From Ponticaulis profundi (lineage in GTDB: Bacteria; Pseudomonadota; Alphaproteobacteria; Caulobacterales; Hyphomonadaceae): DNA of 64,000 nucleotides. A program made the position numbers and the translations under genes. The notes under the pieces are model-generated. The model searched no databases and was not told the DNA's origin. It worked only from the letters and a program-made list of their open reading frames with translations. The stretch covers positions 124,001-188,000 of the forward strand of contig NZ_JBHSSW010000028.1 of the NCBI RefSeq assembly GCF_042659465.1, given 5' to 3'. Positions 50,508 through 58,918 of the stretch are shown here, piece by piece; position 1 is the stretch's first letter; every line of letters begins with the position of its first letter.

Positions 50508-50789
50508 TCAGTCTGCATCTTCGTCGAGATAATGTGTCTGCGCTTCGCTGGCTGGTCCTCTGCGTTCCGGCAGGCCCAAAATGCGTACAGTCCGAACCTC
50601 ACCGGCTTTCCGGAATGTCAGCACATCACCAATCTGAACGCTTGCGCCGGGTTTGTTCGATTTTCGGACCATGCCGGTGCGATCAATGCGAACGCCCTTA
50701 TCGCTAACAAGCTTTGCCGCTTCGGTACGTGTTTTGAAAAACCGGGCGCGCCAGAGCCAGATGTCCAGGCGCTGATCCGGCTCGCTCAA
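50508..50789 (-). CDS. S4-domain RNA-binding protein (Hsp15-like)
   Basis: The 93-residue protein is an S4 RNA-binding domain: QRLDIWLWRARFFKTRTEAA followed by KLVSDKGVRIDRTGMVRKSN. This resembles Hsp15/RlbA-type proteins that bind ribosomal RNA of stalled 50S subunits. Its ATG overlaps the helicase stop by 4 bases. Confidence 0.9.
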   Translation of the reverse strand: MSEPDQRLDIWLWRARFFKTRTEAAKLVSDKGVRIDRTGMVRKSNKPGASVQIGDVLTFRKAGEVRTVRILGLPERRGPASEAQTHYLDEDAD

Positions 50790-53623
50790 GCTTTGTCCTC
50801 ATCCTGAGTTTTCGGCTCAACAGCAGTAGTGTCCTGCGTCGGTGCTTGCGTCTGAGTTTCCGGTGACATGTCAACGGCTGGCGTCGCTGTTGCTTCTTTT
50901 GCCTCTTCAGACTTTGCCTCAGGCTTCGGCTTTTTGGCCTTCTTTGGCTTTTTCGACTTAGGCGGTGGCTCTGGTGGCAAGAGGGAAGCGAGCGCAGCGA
51001 ACGGGTTGTCCGGATCTTTCTTGCGAGCCTCTGCGCGCTCGGCAGCGCGTTGCTGAGGAGGTTTGCTTCCTGGGCCAGCTTTGCCCTGACGAGGCGGACG
51101 TTTGCCTCCCTTTCCGTCAGCATGACGCGCGCGTTCGGGACGATTACCTCCCGCTTCGCCCTGTGGGCGTCTTGGGCGTCTTGGGTGGCGTGGTGGGGCT
51201 CCTTCCGGGCGTGAGCGGGCCTTGAAGCGCCAGTTCTTTACAGCGCCGGTTTCTGCGTCATGTTCAGCCGGAGCTAATCCATAGGATTTCAGCACTTCCT
51301 GAAACGCATCGCCTGGACAGGAAACCACAGACGCGAGCTCTGCTGGAATTTCGAATTGGTTTTTTCCAGCTTCGCGACGACGCTTATCGATTTCCCAGGC
51401 AAGGCGCTCTGCCAGATCGGCGCGGATCGCGCGTGGGCCAAAGCGAAGATAACCCTGCGCGTGCAGAGCCTGATCTGACCAGCCAGGTTCGATCGGGAAA
51501 CTGCCAGCGCCTGCCGGCGCAATCATGGGCTCTTCGCTCGTGAAGACCGAGAAGAGTTTTGCGATGAAAGCCTGTTGGGCCGGTTTGGTGGTTTCCGGCG
51601 CATAGGTCGCGACACGTCCGGAGCGAATGCCCCAACCTTTCAACGCTTCGCGTTCTTCCGGCGTCAATCGTGGAGGTGTCTCGTCATCGCGCAGATCGAC
51701 CGCAGAGCCAGCTTCCAGTACCCGATAGGCCAGACCGCGCGCATTGCCCGGCAGATCCATGGTATTGAGCTGTTTCTTCATCGCCGTCAGAGCAGGCAGC
51801 TGCTTCTGTGTGTGTTCTGCCAGCCATTCATCAATGCGGTTTCGTGCGCGATCTCGTGCATCATTCGGCGAGTCTTCTGCGCCGATAAGTTCGGCACGAG
51901 GTGACAGCCAGTCATGGCCCTTGGTGAGCCGTGCAACCGGTTGATCGTCAAAAGTGACTTGCGCATAGTCGTTCAGACTGAAGGCGTGCGGCATCGCCGT
52001 CGCGATGTCCTGAAGACGTTTTGCGAGAATAGGGCGAAGGGCCTGAAGCGCCGCATTCCGGACAGCTTTCCCCTCGATCGTTTTGGCATCCGTCACGGGC
52101 TGAAAGACAAGGCCTTCCAGCTTGCCAACAACGTGGCCTTCGATTGTGATCTCACCGTTATCTCCGAAACCGGCTTCCATTGTGTCTCCAGCGTTCAGGC
52201 CGCGCATCAGCGCTGTGGTCCGTTTGTCTACAAATCTCTGCGTCAGTCGCTCGTGGAGGGCATCTGAAAGCAAATCTTCGATTTCGCGCGCCGCGCCGCG
52301 CCAGATTTCTGCTTTCTCAACCCAGTCCGAGCGGTTAGCGGCATACGTCCAGGTTCTGATCGCGGCAAGTCTGTTTTGCAAGACATCGAGGTCTCCCTCG
52401 GTCGCGCGAAGCTTGGAAAGCTCTTTTTCCATCCAGTCACACGACAGGCGCGCATCCGGATCAGCAAGCTCGTCGAACAGGGATTGAACGACCCGCAAAT
52501 GGCCATCCGGTCCCGAACGACGAAAGTCCGGGAGACAGCATAAATCCCAAAGTCGTTTCACGCGAGATGCTGATGTTGTTTTTTCACGGACGTCATGATC
52601 TTCGGCAAGACGGCGCAAGGTCAGTTCGTCCAGTGCGTCACTCGTTTGGCGCAGAATGCGCTCAGGGCTCGGCCTGGAAAGCGTGAGCAAAAGATTGTCG
52701 ATCGAGCGATAGTCGAGATCGTAATTTCGCCATTGAAGCGATGTTAGCGGTTCAAAGTTGTGAGCTTCGATACGCCGGACCATGTCTTCATCAAAAGGCG
52801 GACAATCACCTGTTTCGCCAAAAGTGCCGTCTGTGCGGAAGCGGCCTGCGCGACCTGCAATCTGGCCGGCTTCTGCCGAGGTCAGTTGCCTGCGGCGACG
52901 TCCATCAAATTTAGCGCGGCTTGCGAAGGCGATGTGTTCGACATCAAGATTCAGCCCCATGCCGATGGCGTCAGTGGCGACCAGATAGTCAACCTCGCCG
53001 GACTGATAAAGGTCCACCTGCGCGTTGCGGGTTCGGGGCGACAGCGCGCCCATAACGACCGCAGATCCGCCCCTCTGGCGCTTCAGAAGCTCGGCGATCG
53101 CGTAAACTTCTTCTGCCGAAAACGCCACGATAGCAGAGCGCTTGGGAAGTTTGGTCGCCTTCATGGGGCCGACATATGTTAGCTCGGAAAAACGCTCCCG
53201 ATGGTCAGTTGAGACATCCAGGCCGAGCTCTATCAGGGCACGTCGCATGGTTTCAGAACCAAGCAGAAGTGTTTCCGAATTTCCGCGTGCATGCAAAATG
53301 CGATGCGTAAAGACGTGCCCGCGATCCGGGTCTGCGGCCAGCTGAATCTCGTCGATTGCCATGAAGTCCACTTCCTGCGAGAGTGGCATGGCTTCGACGG
53401 TCGCGATGAAATAGCGGGCTTTTTCTGGCCAGATACGCTCTTCGCCCGTGACCAGGGCAACGGCAGCTTCCCCTTTTTGGGCGACGACTTTTTCGTAAAT
53501 CTCGCGTGCCAGAAGGCGCAAGGGCAGCCCGATCATGCCGGACCGGTGCGCCATCATGCGCTCGAGGGCGTAGTGTGTTTTGCCGGTATTGGTCGGGCCG
53601 AGGACGGCAATCAGATTGCCCAT
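50786..53623 (-). CDS. SUV3-like helicase
   Basis: The 945-residue protein is a superfamily 2 RNA helicase. Walker A is VLGPTNTGKTHYALERMMAH at the N-terminus, the DExH box appears as AIDEIQLAADPDRGHVFTHR, and the later helicase motif SAEAGQIAGRAGRF is clear. This N-terminal GPTNTGKT plus DEIQ pattern is that of mitochondrial SUV3 and its alphaproteobacterial homologues, which act in RNA turnover. The C-terminal about 130 residues are a very basic, low-complexity tail (KPKKAKKPKPEAK type), probably for RNA binding. It is coupled to the S4 gene. Confidence 0.93.
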   Translation of the reverse strand: MGNLIAVLGPTNTGKTHYALERMMAHRSGMIGLPLRLLAREIYEKVVAQKGEAAVALVTGEERIWPEKARYFIATVEAMPLSQEVDFMAIDEIQLAADPDRGHVFTHRILHARGNSETLLLGSETMRRALIELGLDVSTDHRERFSELTYVGPMKATKLPKRSAIVAFSAEEVYAIAELLKRQRGGSAVVMGALSPRTRNAQVDLYQSGEVDYLVATDAIGMGLNLDVEHIAFASRAKFDGRRRRQLTSAEAGQIAGRAGRFRTDGTFGETGDCPPFDEDMVRRIEAHNFEPLTSLQWRNYDLDYRSIDNLLLTLSRPSPERILRQTSDALDELTLRRLAEDHDVREKTTSASRVKRLWDLCCLPDFRRSGPDGHLRVVQSLFDELADPDARLSCDWMEKELSKLRATEGDLDVLQNRLAAIRTWTYAANRSDWVEKAEIWRGAAREIEDLLSDALHERLTQRFVDKRTTALMRGLNAGDTMEAGFGDNGEITIEGHVVGKLEGLVFQPVTDAKTIEGKAVRNAALQALRPILAKRLQDIATAMPHAFSLNDYAQVTFDDQPVARLTKGHDWLSPRAELIGAEDSPNDARDRARNRIDEWLAEHTQKQLPALTAMKKQLNTMDLPGNARGLAYRVLEAGSAVDLRDDETPPRLTPEEREALKGWGIRSGRVATYAPETTKPAQQAFIAKLFSVFTSEEPMIAPAGAGSFPIEPGWSDQALHAQGYLRFGPRAIRADLAERLAWEIDKRRREAGKNQFEIPAELASVVSCPGDAFQEVLKSYGLAPAEHDAETGAVKNWRFKARSRPEGAPPRHPRRPRRPQGEAGGNRPERARHADGKGGKRPPRQGKAGPGSKPPQQRAAERAEARKKDPDNPFAALASLLPPEPPPKSKKPKKAKKPKPEAKSEEAKEATATPAVDMSPETQTQAPTQDTTAVEPKTQDEDKA

Positions 53624-53802
53624 TGGAAACTGGCTTTCTCTGGGGGTTCAGTTCTGCGCCAAGCCCTAGCGAGGTCATGGAAGATCGGCAAGACCCGCAG
53701 TGATATTACTGGTGAGGCGGGGCTTCTCATGTTCAGCGTCTTGACCCAGGCGCAGATGAGGGCGCAGGTAAACAATATCGAATAACAGCAAGCGGGCTAT
53801 GC

Positions 53803-55323
53803 ATGATGAAAAACTGGATGAAGACCCTTGGAGCAGCGCTGGCGGTTGCGTCGCTGTCTGCTGGCGCTTTCGCTCAGGATGCTGGCAAGAAGGATGAGAT
53901 AGCAGGACCAGAGGCGGGTGATCCTGCACGCTTTGAGACGTCTGATACCGCCCGGGTGAATGGTGAGTCTATCAGCTATGACGTGGTCGCCGGAGAGACG
54001 TTCCTGCTGAATGACAAAGATCAGCCAAATGCGTCTGTTTTTTCCTTTTCGTATCTGAAGAAGAATGTTGCCGATCCGTCTCAGCGACCGGTCATGTTCG
54101 TCTTTAATGGTGGGCCGGGGTCTGCGTCTCTATGGCTTCATATGGGCGTTATCGGCCCAAAGCGTGTCGATGTGGCAACGGACAGTCCGACCGATGACGG
54201 GGCACCGCCTTATCCTGTGATCAACAATGAGTATTCCTTGCTGGATGTCGCCGATCTTGTGTTCATCGACCCGGTCGGAACCGGTTATTCGCGCCCGCTA
54301 GAGGATGGCAAAGGGGAAGACCATTGGGGCGTTGATGAAGATGCCGCATCGGTTGGTCGCTTTATTCGTCGCTGGCTGACAGAGAACGAACGTTGGGCCA
54401 GCCCGAAATATCTGGCGGGAGAAAGCTATGGTACGACCCGCGCCGCTGCGCTCGTATCCGAACTGAATGACCGGTATAATGATGTCGCTTTCAACGGTGT
54501 GATCCTGATTTCGGCAATACTTGACTTTGAAGCGGCGCGCGGTGCGCTTGGTTATGCTGGATTGATGCCGACACAGGCTGCGATCGCCTGGTATCACAAC
54601 CGCGTCGATCGGTCGGCCTGGAATAACGATTTCGATGCCTTCATTGCCGATGCGCGCGCGTTTGCGTCTGATGAACTCGTGCCAGCGCTGATCAAGGGGC
54701 AGGGGCTTTCTGCGGATGAAGAAGCGGCCGTTGTCAGCGAGTTTGCATCCTTTACAGGGGTGTCTGAAGACTATGCTGATCGCGCCAATCTGCGTGTCGG
54801 CGTTGGGCGTTATATGAAAGAATTACTGCGCGACCAGGGGCTGACGGTTGGTCGGTATGATGGTCGCTATACCGGTGAAGAAGAAGACGGCGTTGGTGAA
54901 ACGGCTGAAGCTGACCCATCAGGCTATGCGATGGACGCAGCGTTCACGGCCGCTATGAACGACTATATGACGCGCCAACTTGGTGTGAAAATGGATCGTG
55001 ACTATACGGTCCTGTCCTATGACGTGAACATGAAATGGAAGAGCGTCGACGGTGGCGGTTCCGGTGGTCCTGGGTACACGAATGTAGTGCCGGGTCTTGC
55101 GCGTGGCATGCGTGAGAACAAGGATATGCGGGTCATGTTGGCCTCAGGCTATTATGACCAGGCAACGCCCTTCTATGCGGCCGAGCTGAGCCTTCAGGCG
55201 CCGGGCGTGCCAATGGATCGTGTGGTCAAAACCTATTATCCGGCCGGTCACATGATGTATCTCGATCTTGGATCACTTGAGCAGTTGAGCGAAGACATGC
55301 GCGCCTTCGTTCAGGGTGAGTGA
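53803..55323 (+). CDS. Exported S10-family serine carboxypeptidase-like peptidase
   Basis: The 506-residue protein has a signal peptide (cleavage near AFA-QD). The catalytic triad is visible: FNGGPGSASLWLHMG (oxyanion), nucleophile Ser in LAGESYGTTRAAAL, Asp in LASGYYDQATPFYAA, and His in YYPAGHMMYLDLG. S10 enzymes remove C-terminal residues from peptides. It is divergent from the helicase gene and shares a terminator with the aldehyde dehydrogenase gene. Confidence 0.93.
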   Translation: MMKNWMKTLGAALAVASLSAGAFAQDAGKKDEIAGPEAGDPARFETSDTARVNGESISYDVVAGETFLLNDKDQPNASVFSFSYLKKNVADPSQRPVMFVFNGGPGSASLWLHMGVIGPKRVDVATDSPTDDGAPPYPVINNEYSLLDVADLVFIDPVGTGYSRPLEDGKGEDHWGVDEDAASVGRFIRRWLTENERWASPKYLAGESYGTTRAAALVSELNDRYNDVAFNGVILISAILDFEAARGALGYAGLMPTQAAIAWYHNRVDRSAWNNDFDAFIADARAFASDELVPALIKGQGLSADEEAAVVSEFASFTGVSEDYADRANLRVGVGRYMKELLRDQGLTVGRYDGRYTGEEEDGVGETAEADPSGYAMDAAFTAAMNDYMTRQLGVKMDRDYTVLSYDVNMKWKSVDGGGSGGPGYTNVVPGLARGMRENKDMRVMLASGYYDQATPFYAAELSLQAPGVPMDRVVKTYYPAGHMMYLDLGSLEQLSEDMRAFVQGE

Positions 55324-55341
55324 AATCGATTGTTGATCAAA

Positions 55342-55369
55342 AAAAGCCCGGCGAACTTGCCGGGCTTTT
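55342..55369. terminator. Bidirectional terminator, S10 peptidase / aldehyde dehydrogenase
   Basis: An 11-base-pair stem AAAAGCCCGGC/GCCGGGCTTTT with loop GAACTT, flanked by A-run and T-rich sequence, between converging genes. Confidence 0.92.
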
Positions 55370-55380
55370 CTTTAAGATTT

Positions 55381-56763
55381 TTATGCGGCCATGACGCAAA
55401 CTGATTTGGCGTTGACGAATTCCTTCATGCCAAATCCACCATGTTCGCGGCCATATCCGGAATTTTTGACGCCGCCGAACGGCATGCTCGGCGTCGCAAG
55501 GCCAAAGCCGTTAATGAACACCATGCCGGTGTCGAAATGCGTTTTGGCCATCGCCTTTGCCTTCTCTACATCGCGCGAGAAGATACCACCTCCAAGTCCG
55601 AAGCGGCTGTCATTGGCAATGCGCATCGCGTCTTCATCATTCTTTGCGCGGATCACAGAGGCCACCGGACCGAAAAGCTCATCGTCATAGGCTGGCTGAC
55701 CGGCGCTGACGTCTGTGAGCACGGTGGCTGGGTAATAGAAGCCCGGCTTTTCTGGGATGTCTCCACCGCAGAGCACTTTTGCGCCCTTTTCAACACTCTT
55801 CTGGACCTGATCATGCAGTGTATCGCGAAGGTCTGCGCGGGCCATAGGGCCGATATCGACGCCATCCTCCATTGGATCGCCAATCTTCAGATCCTTCATG
55901 GCAGCGACAAACTTGGAGACGAACTCGTCGTACACCTCATTCACGACAACAAATCGTTTAGCGGCAACACAGGTCTCACCATTGTTGTAAATCCGGCCCT
56001 GGACCGAGGTTTCGACGGCCAGATCGATATCGGCGTCTGAAAGAACGAGGTAGGCGTCGTTGGAACCCAGCTCGAGAACGGTTTTCTTCAGCACGCGGCC
56101 AGCCTGTTCGGCAATTTTGCGGCCTGCGTCTGAGGAGCCGGTCAGTGTCACACCGCGTACAAGATCATGTTCGATGACTTTCTCGGACTGGTCATGCGTA
56201 ATACGCAGCACACTGAAGAGGTTCTGAGGCAATCCTGCCTTTAGATAGATATCCTGCAATTTGAGACCTGATCCGGTGACGGATTCGGCGTGTTTCAGAA
56301 GTACGCCATTGCCAGCCATCAGGTTGGCGATCGAGTAACGGATGACCTGATAAGCTGGGAAGTTCCACGGTTGGATGCCGTAAATGACCCCGATGGGCGC
56401 ATACTCGATTTCGCCTTTCGCGCCGTTCTGAATGTCACGGGCTTCACCTTCGAGTTCTTTCGGTCCGTTTTCTGCTGTGTACTGGCAAATACCGACACAC
56501 AGATCGATTTCTTCCTCGGCCTGGCTGTAGAGTTTCCCCATTTCCTTGACCATGAGTTCGGACAGCTCGGCCTTGGCATCGCTGAGTGCTTCGCCGATCT
56601 TTCCGATTAATTCAGCGCGCTCTTTGAGGGGGCGCTCGCGCCATTCCAGAAATGCTTCATGGCATGCGTTGATCGCGGCCTTCATCTGGTCGTCACTCAT
56701 CATTTCATAAGTTGTGAGCTGGCTGCCATCAGCCGGATTGATGGTTTCGATTTCGGTCTTCAT
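55381..56763 (-). CDS. NAD(P)-dependent succinate-semialdehyde dehydrogenase-type aldehyde dehydrogenase
   Basis: From ATG 56763 (GAGAG upstream) the protein has 460 residues. Landmarks of the aldehyde dehydrogenase family: GVIYGIQPWNFPAYQVIRYS, TGSSDAGRKIAEQAG, catalytic Glu in VLELGSNDAYLVL, catalytic Cys in NNGETCVAAKRFVV, and the C-terminal PFGGVKNSGYGREHG. This is the succinate-semialdehyde type of the shorter Sad/GabD-like subgroup; other aldehydes are possible. Amine catabolism would supply aldehydes, but the amine oxidase genes are 35 kb away. Confidence 0.9.
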   Translation of the reverse strand: MKTEIETINPADGSQLTTYEMMSDDQMKAAINACHEAFLEWRERPLKERAELIGKIGEALSDAKAELSELMVKEMGKLYSQAEEEIDLCVGICQYTAENGPKELEGEARDIQNGAKGEIEYAPIGVIYGIQPWNFPAYQVIRYSIANLMAGNGVLLKHAESVTGSGLKLQDIYLKAGLPQNLFSVLRITHDQSEKVIEHDLVRGVTLTGSSDAGRKIAEQAGRVLKKTVLELGSNDAYLVLSDADIDLAVETSVQGRIYNNGETCVAAKRFVVVNEVYDEFVSKFVAAMKDLKIGDPMEDGVDIGPMARADLRDTLHDQVQKSVEKGAKVLCGGDIPEKPGFYYPATVLTDVSAGQPAYDDELFGPVASVIRAKNDEDAMRIANDSRFGLGGGIFSRDVEKAKAMAKTHFDTGMVFINGFGLATPSMPFGGVKNSGYGREHGGFGMKEFVNAKSVCVMAA

Positions 56764-56949
56764 GTCATTCTCTCGTTTTCTCGTGTTCAACGAGGACTCA
56801 ACGAGAGGAGGAAACGTCATGTTCCATTCACTTTGTGCATGGCTCTTCACGTTTGCGTTTACCGAAGCTGGGGGCTTTCGCCATTGAAACACCCTCAAGG
56901 CCGGTCTAACTGAGAGGTGAGGAATTTTTGCCAGAGGGAGGCACACAAC

Positions 56950-57663
56950 ATGGCCACGCGTACCGTTGAATATTCAGATTCCGAGAAAACCTATGAAGGC
57001 TATCTCGCTCTTCCGGGCGAAGCCGCACCGATCGGCCTGGTGGTGGTTGGCCATGCATGGGGTGGACTGTCCGATCACGAGAGAGAAGTTTGTGATCGAC
57101 TGTCTGGTCTCGGCTATGCAGCCTTTGCCTACGACATTTATGGCAAGGGCGAGCGCGGTGAAACGACTGAGGAATGTCAGGCGTTGATGAACCCGCTGGC
57201 ATCCGATCGCGCAAAGCTTCAGAGCCGCCTGGCAACGTCGATTGCGACCGCGCAAAAAGAAACCGGAATTGGTAAGGAAAAGACGGTCGGCATCGGTTAT
57301 TGCTTCGGCGGTCTGTGTGCGCTTGACGAGGCGCGTGCCGGATTGGATGTCGTTGGTGTGGCGTCGTTCCACGGCCTGTTCATGGCTGCTGATAATCTCC
57401 CTGATGACACAGAGATCACGGCGAAGGTTCTGATTTTGCACGGGTATGATGACCCGATGGCTGACCCGGAAGCCATGGTTGGCGTCTGCAATGAAATGAC
57501 GAAGAAGAAAGCGGACTGGCAATTGGTGGCTTATGGCAACACCATGCACGCTTTCACAAACAAGGGTGCAAATGATCCCGATTTCGGAACTGTGTACAGC
57601 CCGTCGGCAGATGCGCGTAGCTGGACGGAACTCGGAAATTTCCTGAAGGAAGTCATTGGCTAA
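56950..57663 (+). CDS. Dienelactone hydrolase family protein
   Basis: From ATG 56950 (GGGAGG upstream) the protein has 237 residues. The dienelactone-hydrolase fold is clear: VVVGHAWGGL, AAFAYDIYGKGERG, nucleophile Cys118 in GIGYCFGGL, Asp in ILHGYDDPMADP, and His in NTMHAFTN. Cys as nucleophile is the family norm. Substrate unknown. It is divergent from the aldehyde dehydrogenase gene. Confidence 0.9.
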   Translation: MATRTVEYSDSEKTYEGYLALPGEAAPIGLVVVGHAWGGLSDHEREVCDRLSGLGYAAFAYDIYGKGERGETTEECQALMNPLASDRAKLQSRLATSIATAQKETGIGKEKTVGIGYCFGGLCALDEARAGLDVVGVASFHGLFMAADNLPDDTEITAKVLILHGYDDPMADPEAMVGVCNEMTKKKADWQLVAYGNTMHAFTNKGANDPDFGTVYSPSADARSWTELGNFLKEVIG

Positions 57664-57689
57664 GCCGTGACGCAAATGATACTATTTCG

Positions 57690-57715
57690 AAGGCGTTGCT
57701 TGCGGGTAACGCCTT
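57690..57715 (+). terminator. Terminator of the dienelactone hydrolase gene
   Basis: AAGGCGTT pairs with AACGCCTT around a 10-base loop, followed by TTTTG on the plus strand. Confidence 0.8.
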
Positions 57716-57753
57716 TTTTGTATGGCTGGGAGGCCTGAAAACCGGTGTGGGGT

Positions 57754-58035
57754 TCAGCCTGCTTTTGATGTCGCCTTGGTCTGACCAATCAGTTCAAGCA
57801 GACACGAGCCGATCTGTTCAATCTTTGATGGATTCAGATGATAAAGGATGGTCGTGCCGCGACGTTCAGTCGTCACCAGCTGTGCTTCTTTTAGCACGCT
57901 GAGATGGTTCGATATGGTCGGCCAGCTTACGCTGAAGGCCTCCGTCAGGTCGCCAGACGATTTTGCGTCTGTTTTAAGCAAGCCAAGAATCTGGCGGCGA
58001 ATGGGGTGAGACAGAGCTTTAAACGCATCAGACAT
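57754..58035 (-). CDS. ArsR-family repressor
   Basis: The 93-residue winged-helix protein: FKALSHPIRRQILGLLKTDA, then SVSWPTISNHLSVLKEAQLV and the wing TTERRGTTILYHLN. The metal-binding ELCxC motif of arsenic/zinc sensors is absent, so it is more like SdpR-type autorepressors. A symmetric site CTGAA-N10-TTCAG lies just upstream (58051-58070). It follows a DJ-1/PfpI gene on the same strand, after that gene's terminator. Confidence 0.88.
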   Translation of the reverse strand: MSDAFKALSHPIRRQILGLLKTDAKSSGDLTEAFSVSWPTISNHLSVLKEAQLVTTERRGTTILYHLNPSKIEQIGSCLLELIGQTKATSKAG

Positions 58036-58050
58036 GATATAATTCGCAAC

Positions 58051-58070
58051 CTGAAAAATTAGAAATTCAG
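58051..58070. promoter_or_regulatory. Candidate ArsR operator
   Basis: CTGAA-N10-TTCAG, 15 bases before the arsR start codon, in an AT-rich promoter region. It fits an autoregulated winged-helix repressor. Confidence 0.45.
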
Positions 58071-58083
58071 CAAAATAAAAGAA

Positions 58084-58103
58084 GGGGCGCCGAGAGGCGC
58101 CCC
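58084..58103 (-). terminator. Terminator of the DJ-1/PfpI gene
   Basis: GGGGCGCC pairs with GGCGCCCC with loop GAGA; on the minus strand it is followed by TTCTTTTATTTT. It lies 40 bases after the gene and before arsR. Confidence 0.85.
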
Positions 58104-58143
58104 CCGATTGAGAGGTCGTTGTCGACAGGTGATGGACCCGCGC

Positions 58144-58719
58144 TCATGCGGCGACGGATTGACGTTGGCCATCGTGTTTGCCTTCACAAATCTCTTCGAC
58201 GATCTTGTCGTTGAACTGACTCAGATCGTCAGGCTTGCGGGACGTTACAAGACCCTTGTCCACCACAACCGGTGAATCTGTTACCTTTGCGCCAGCATTT
58301 TTCAGGTCCTGCTGCACCGATTCAATCGACGTCACATGGCGACCATTGACCAGGTTTGCTGAAATCAGGACCTGTGGCCCGTGACAGATCGCAAAGACCG
58401 GCTTTTTCTGCTCGAAGAAGGCCGATGTGAAATCGAGCGCTGCCTGGTTTGTGCGAAGCGCATCCGGACTGAACAGTCCGCCAGGTATCAACAGCGCGTC
58501 ATAATCTTCTGCTTTTGCGTCGTCGAGCGATGTATCAACATCGAAATAGTCGCCGAGGTCGCGGTGGTTATTGCCCTGAATGCGTCCGTTTTCCGGCGAT
58601 ACAATAAAGGCCTGACCCCCAGCGTTTTGAATCGCGTCCTTTGGCGATGTCAGCTCGATTTGCTCGAAGCCGTTTGTGGCGAGGATGGCAAGTTTCTTGC
58701 CTTCTGCTCGTTTACTCAT
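58144..58719 (-). CDS. DJ-1/PfpI family protein (YhbO-like)
   Basis: The 191-residue protein has the DJ-1/PfpI nucleophile elbow FAICHGPQVLISA with Cys112 and the conserved acidic residue E22 in GFEQIELTS. The YhbO/PfpI subgroup has been described as stress-protective, with proposed glyoxalase or deglycase activity. It is divergent from typA and followed by arsR. Confidence 0.92.
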   Translation of the reverse strand: MSKRAEGKKLAILATNGFEQIELTSPKDAIQNAGGQAFIVSPENGRIQGNNHRDLGDYFDVDTSLDDAKAEDYDALLIPGGLFSPDALRTNQAALDFTSAFFEQKKPVFAICHGPQVLISANLVNGRHVTSIESVQQDLKNAGAKVTDSPVVVDKGLVTSRKPDDLSQFNDKIVEEICEGKHDGQRQSVAA

Positions 58720-58918
58720 GGGGTACTCCTTTCGTTTGATGGCGTTGCAGTCGCAGCGCCGTCACCCGCAATAACGAAGCAAATCGCTCAAGTGTTCCGA
58801 CATAAATGAGACGACATTCGCATGAATTCAGCTTCCAGTCGGATCAGCCATAGCCAAGCGGGACATTTTCGCTTATGTGCGGCGCAACTTATCTCCCCAC
58901 ACGCAAGGCTCTGACATC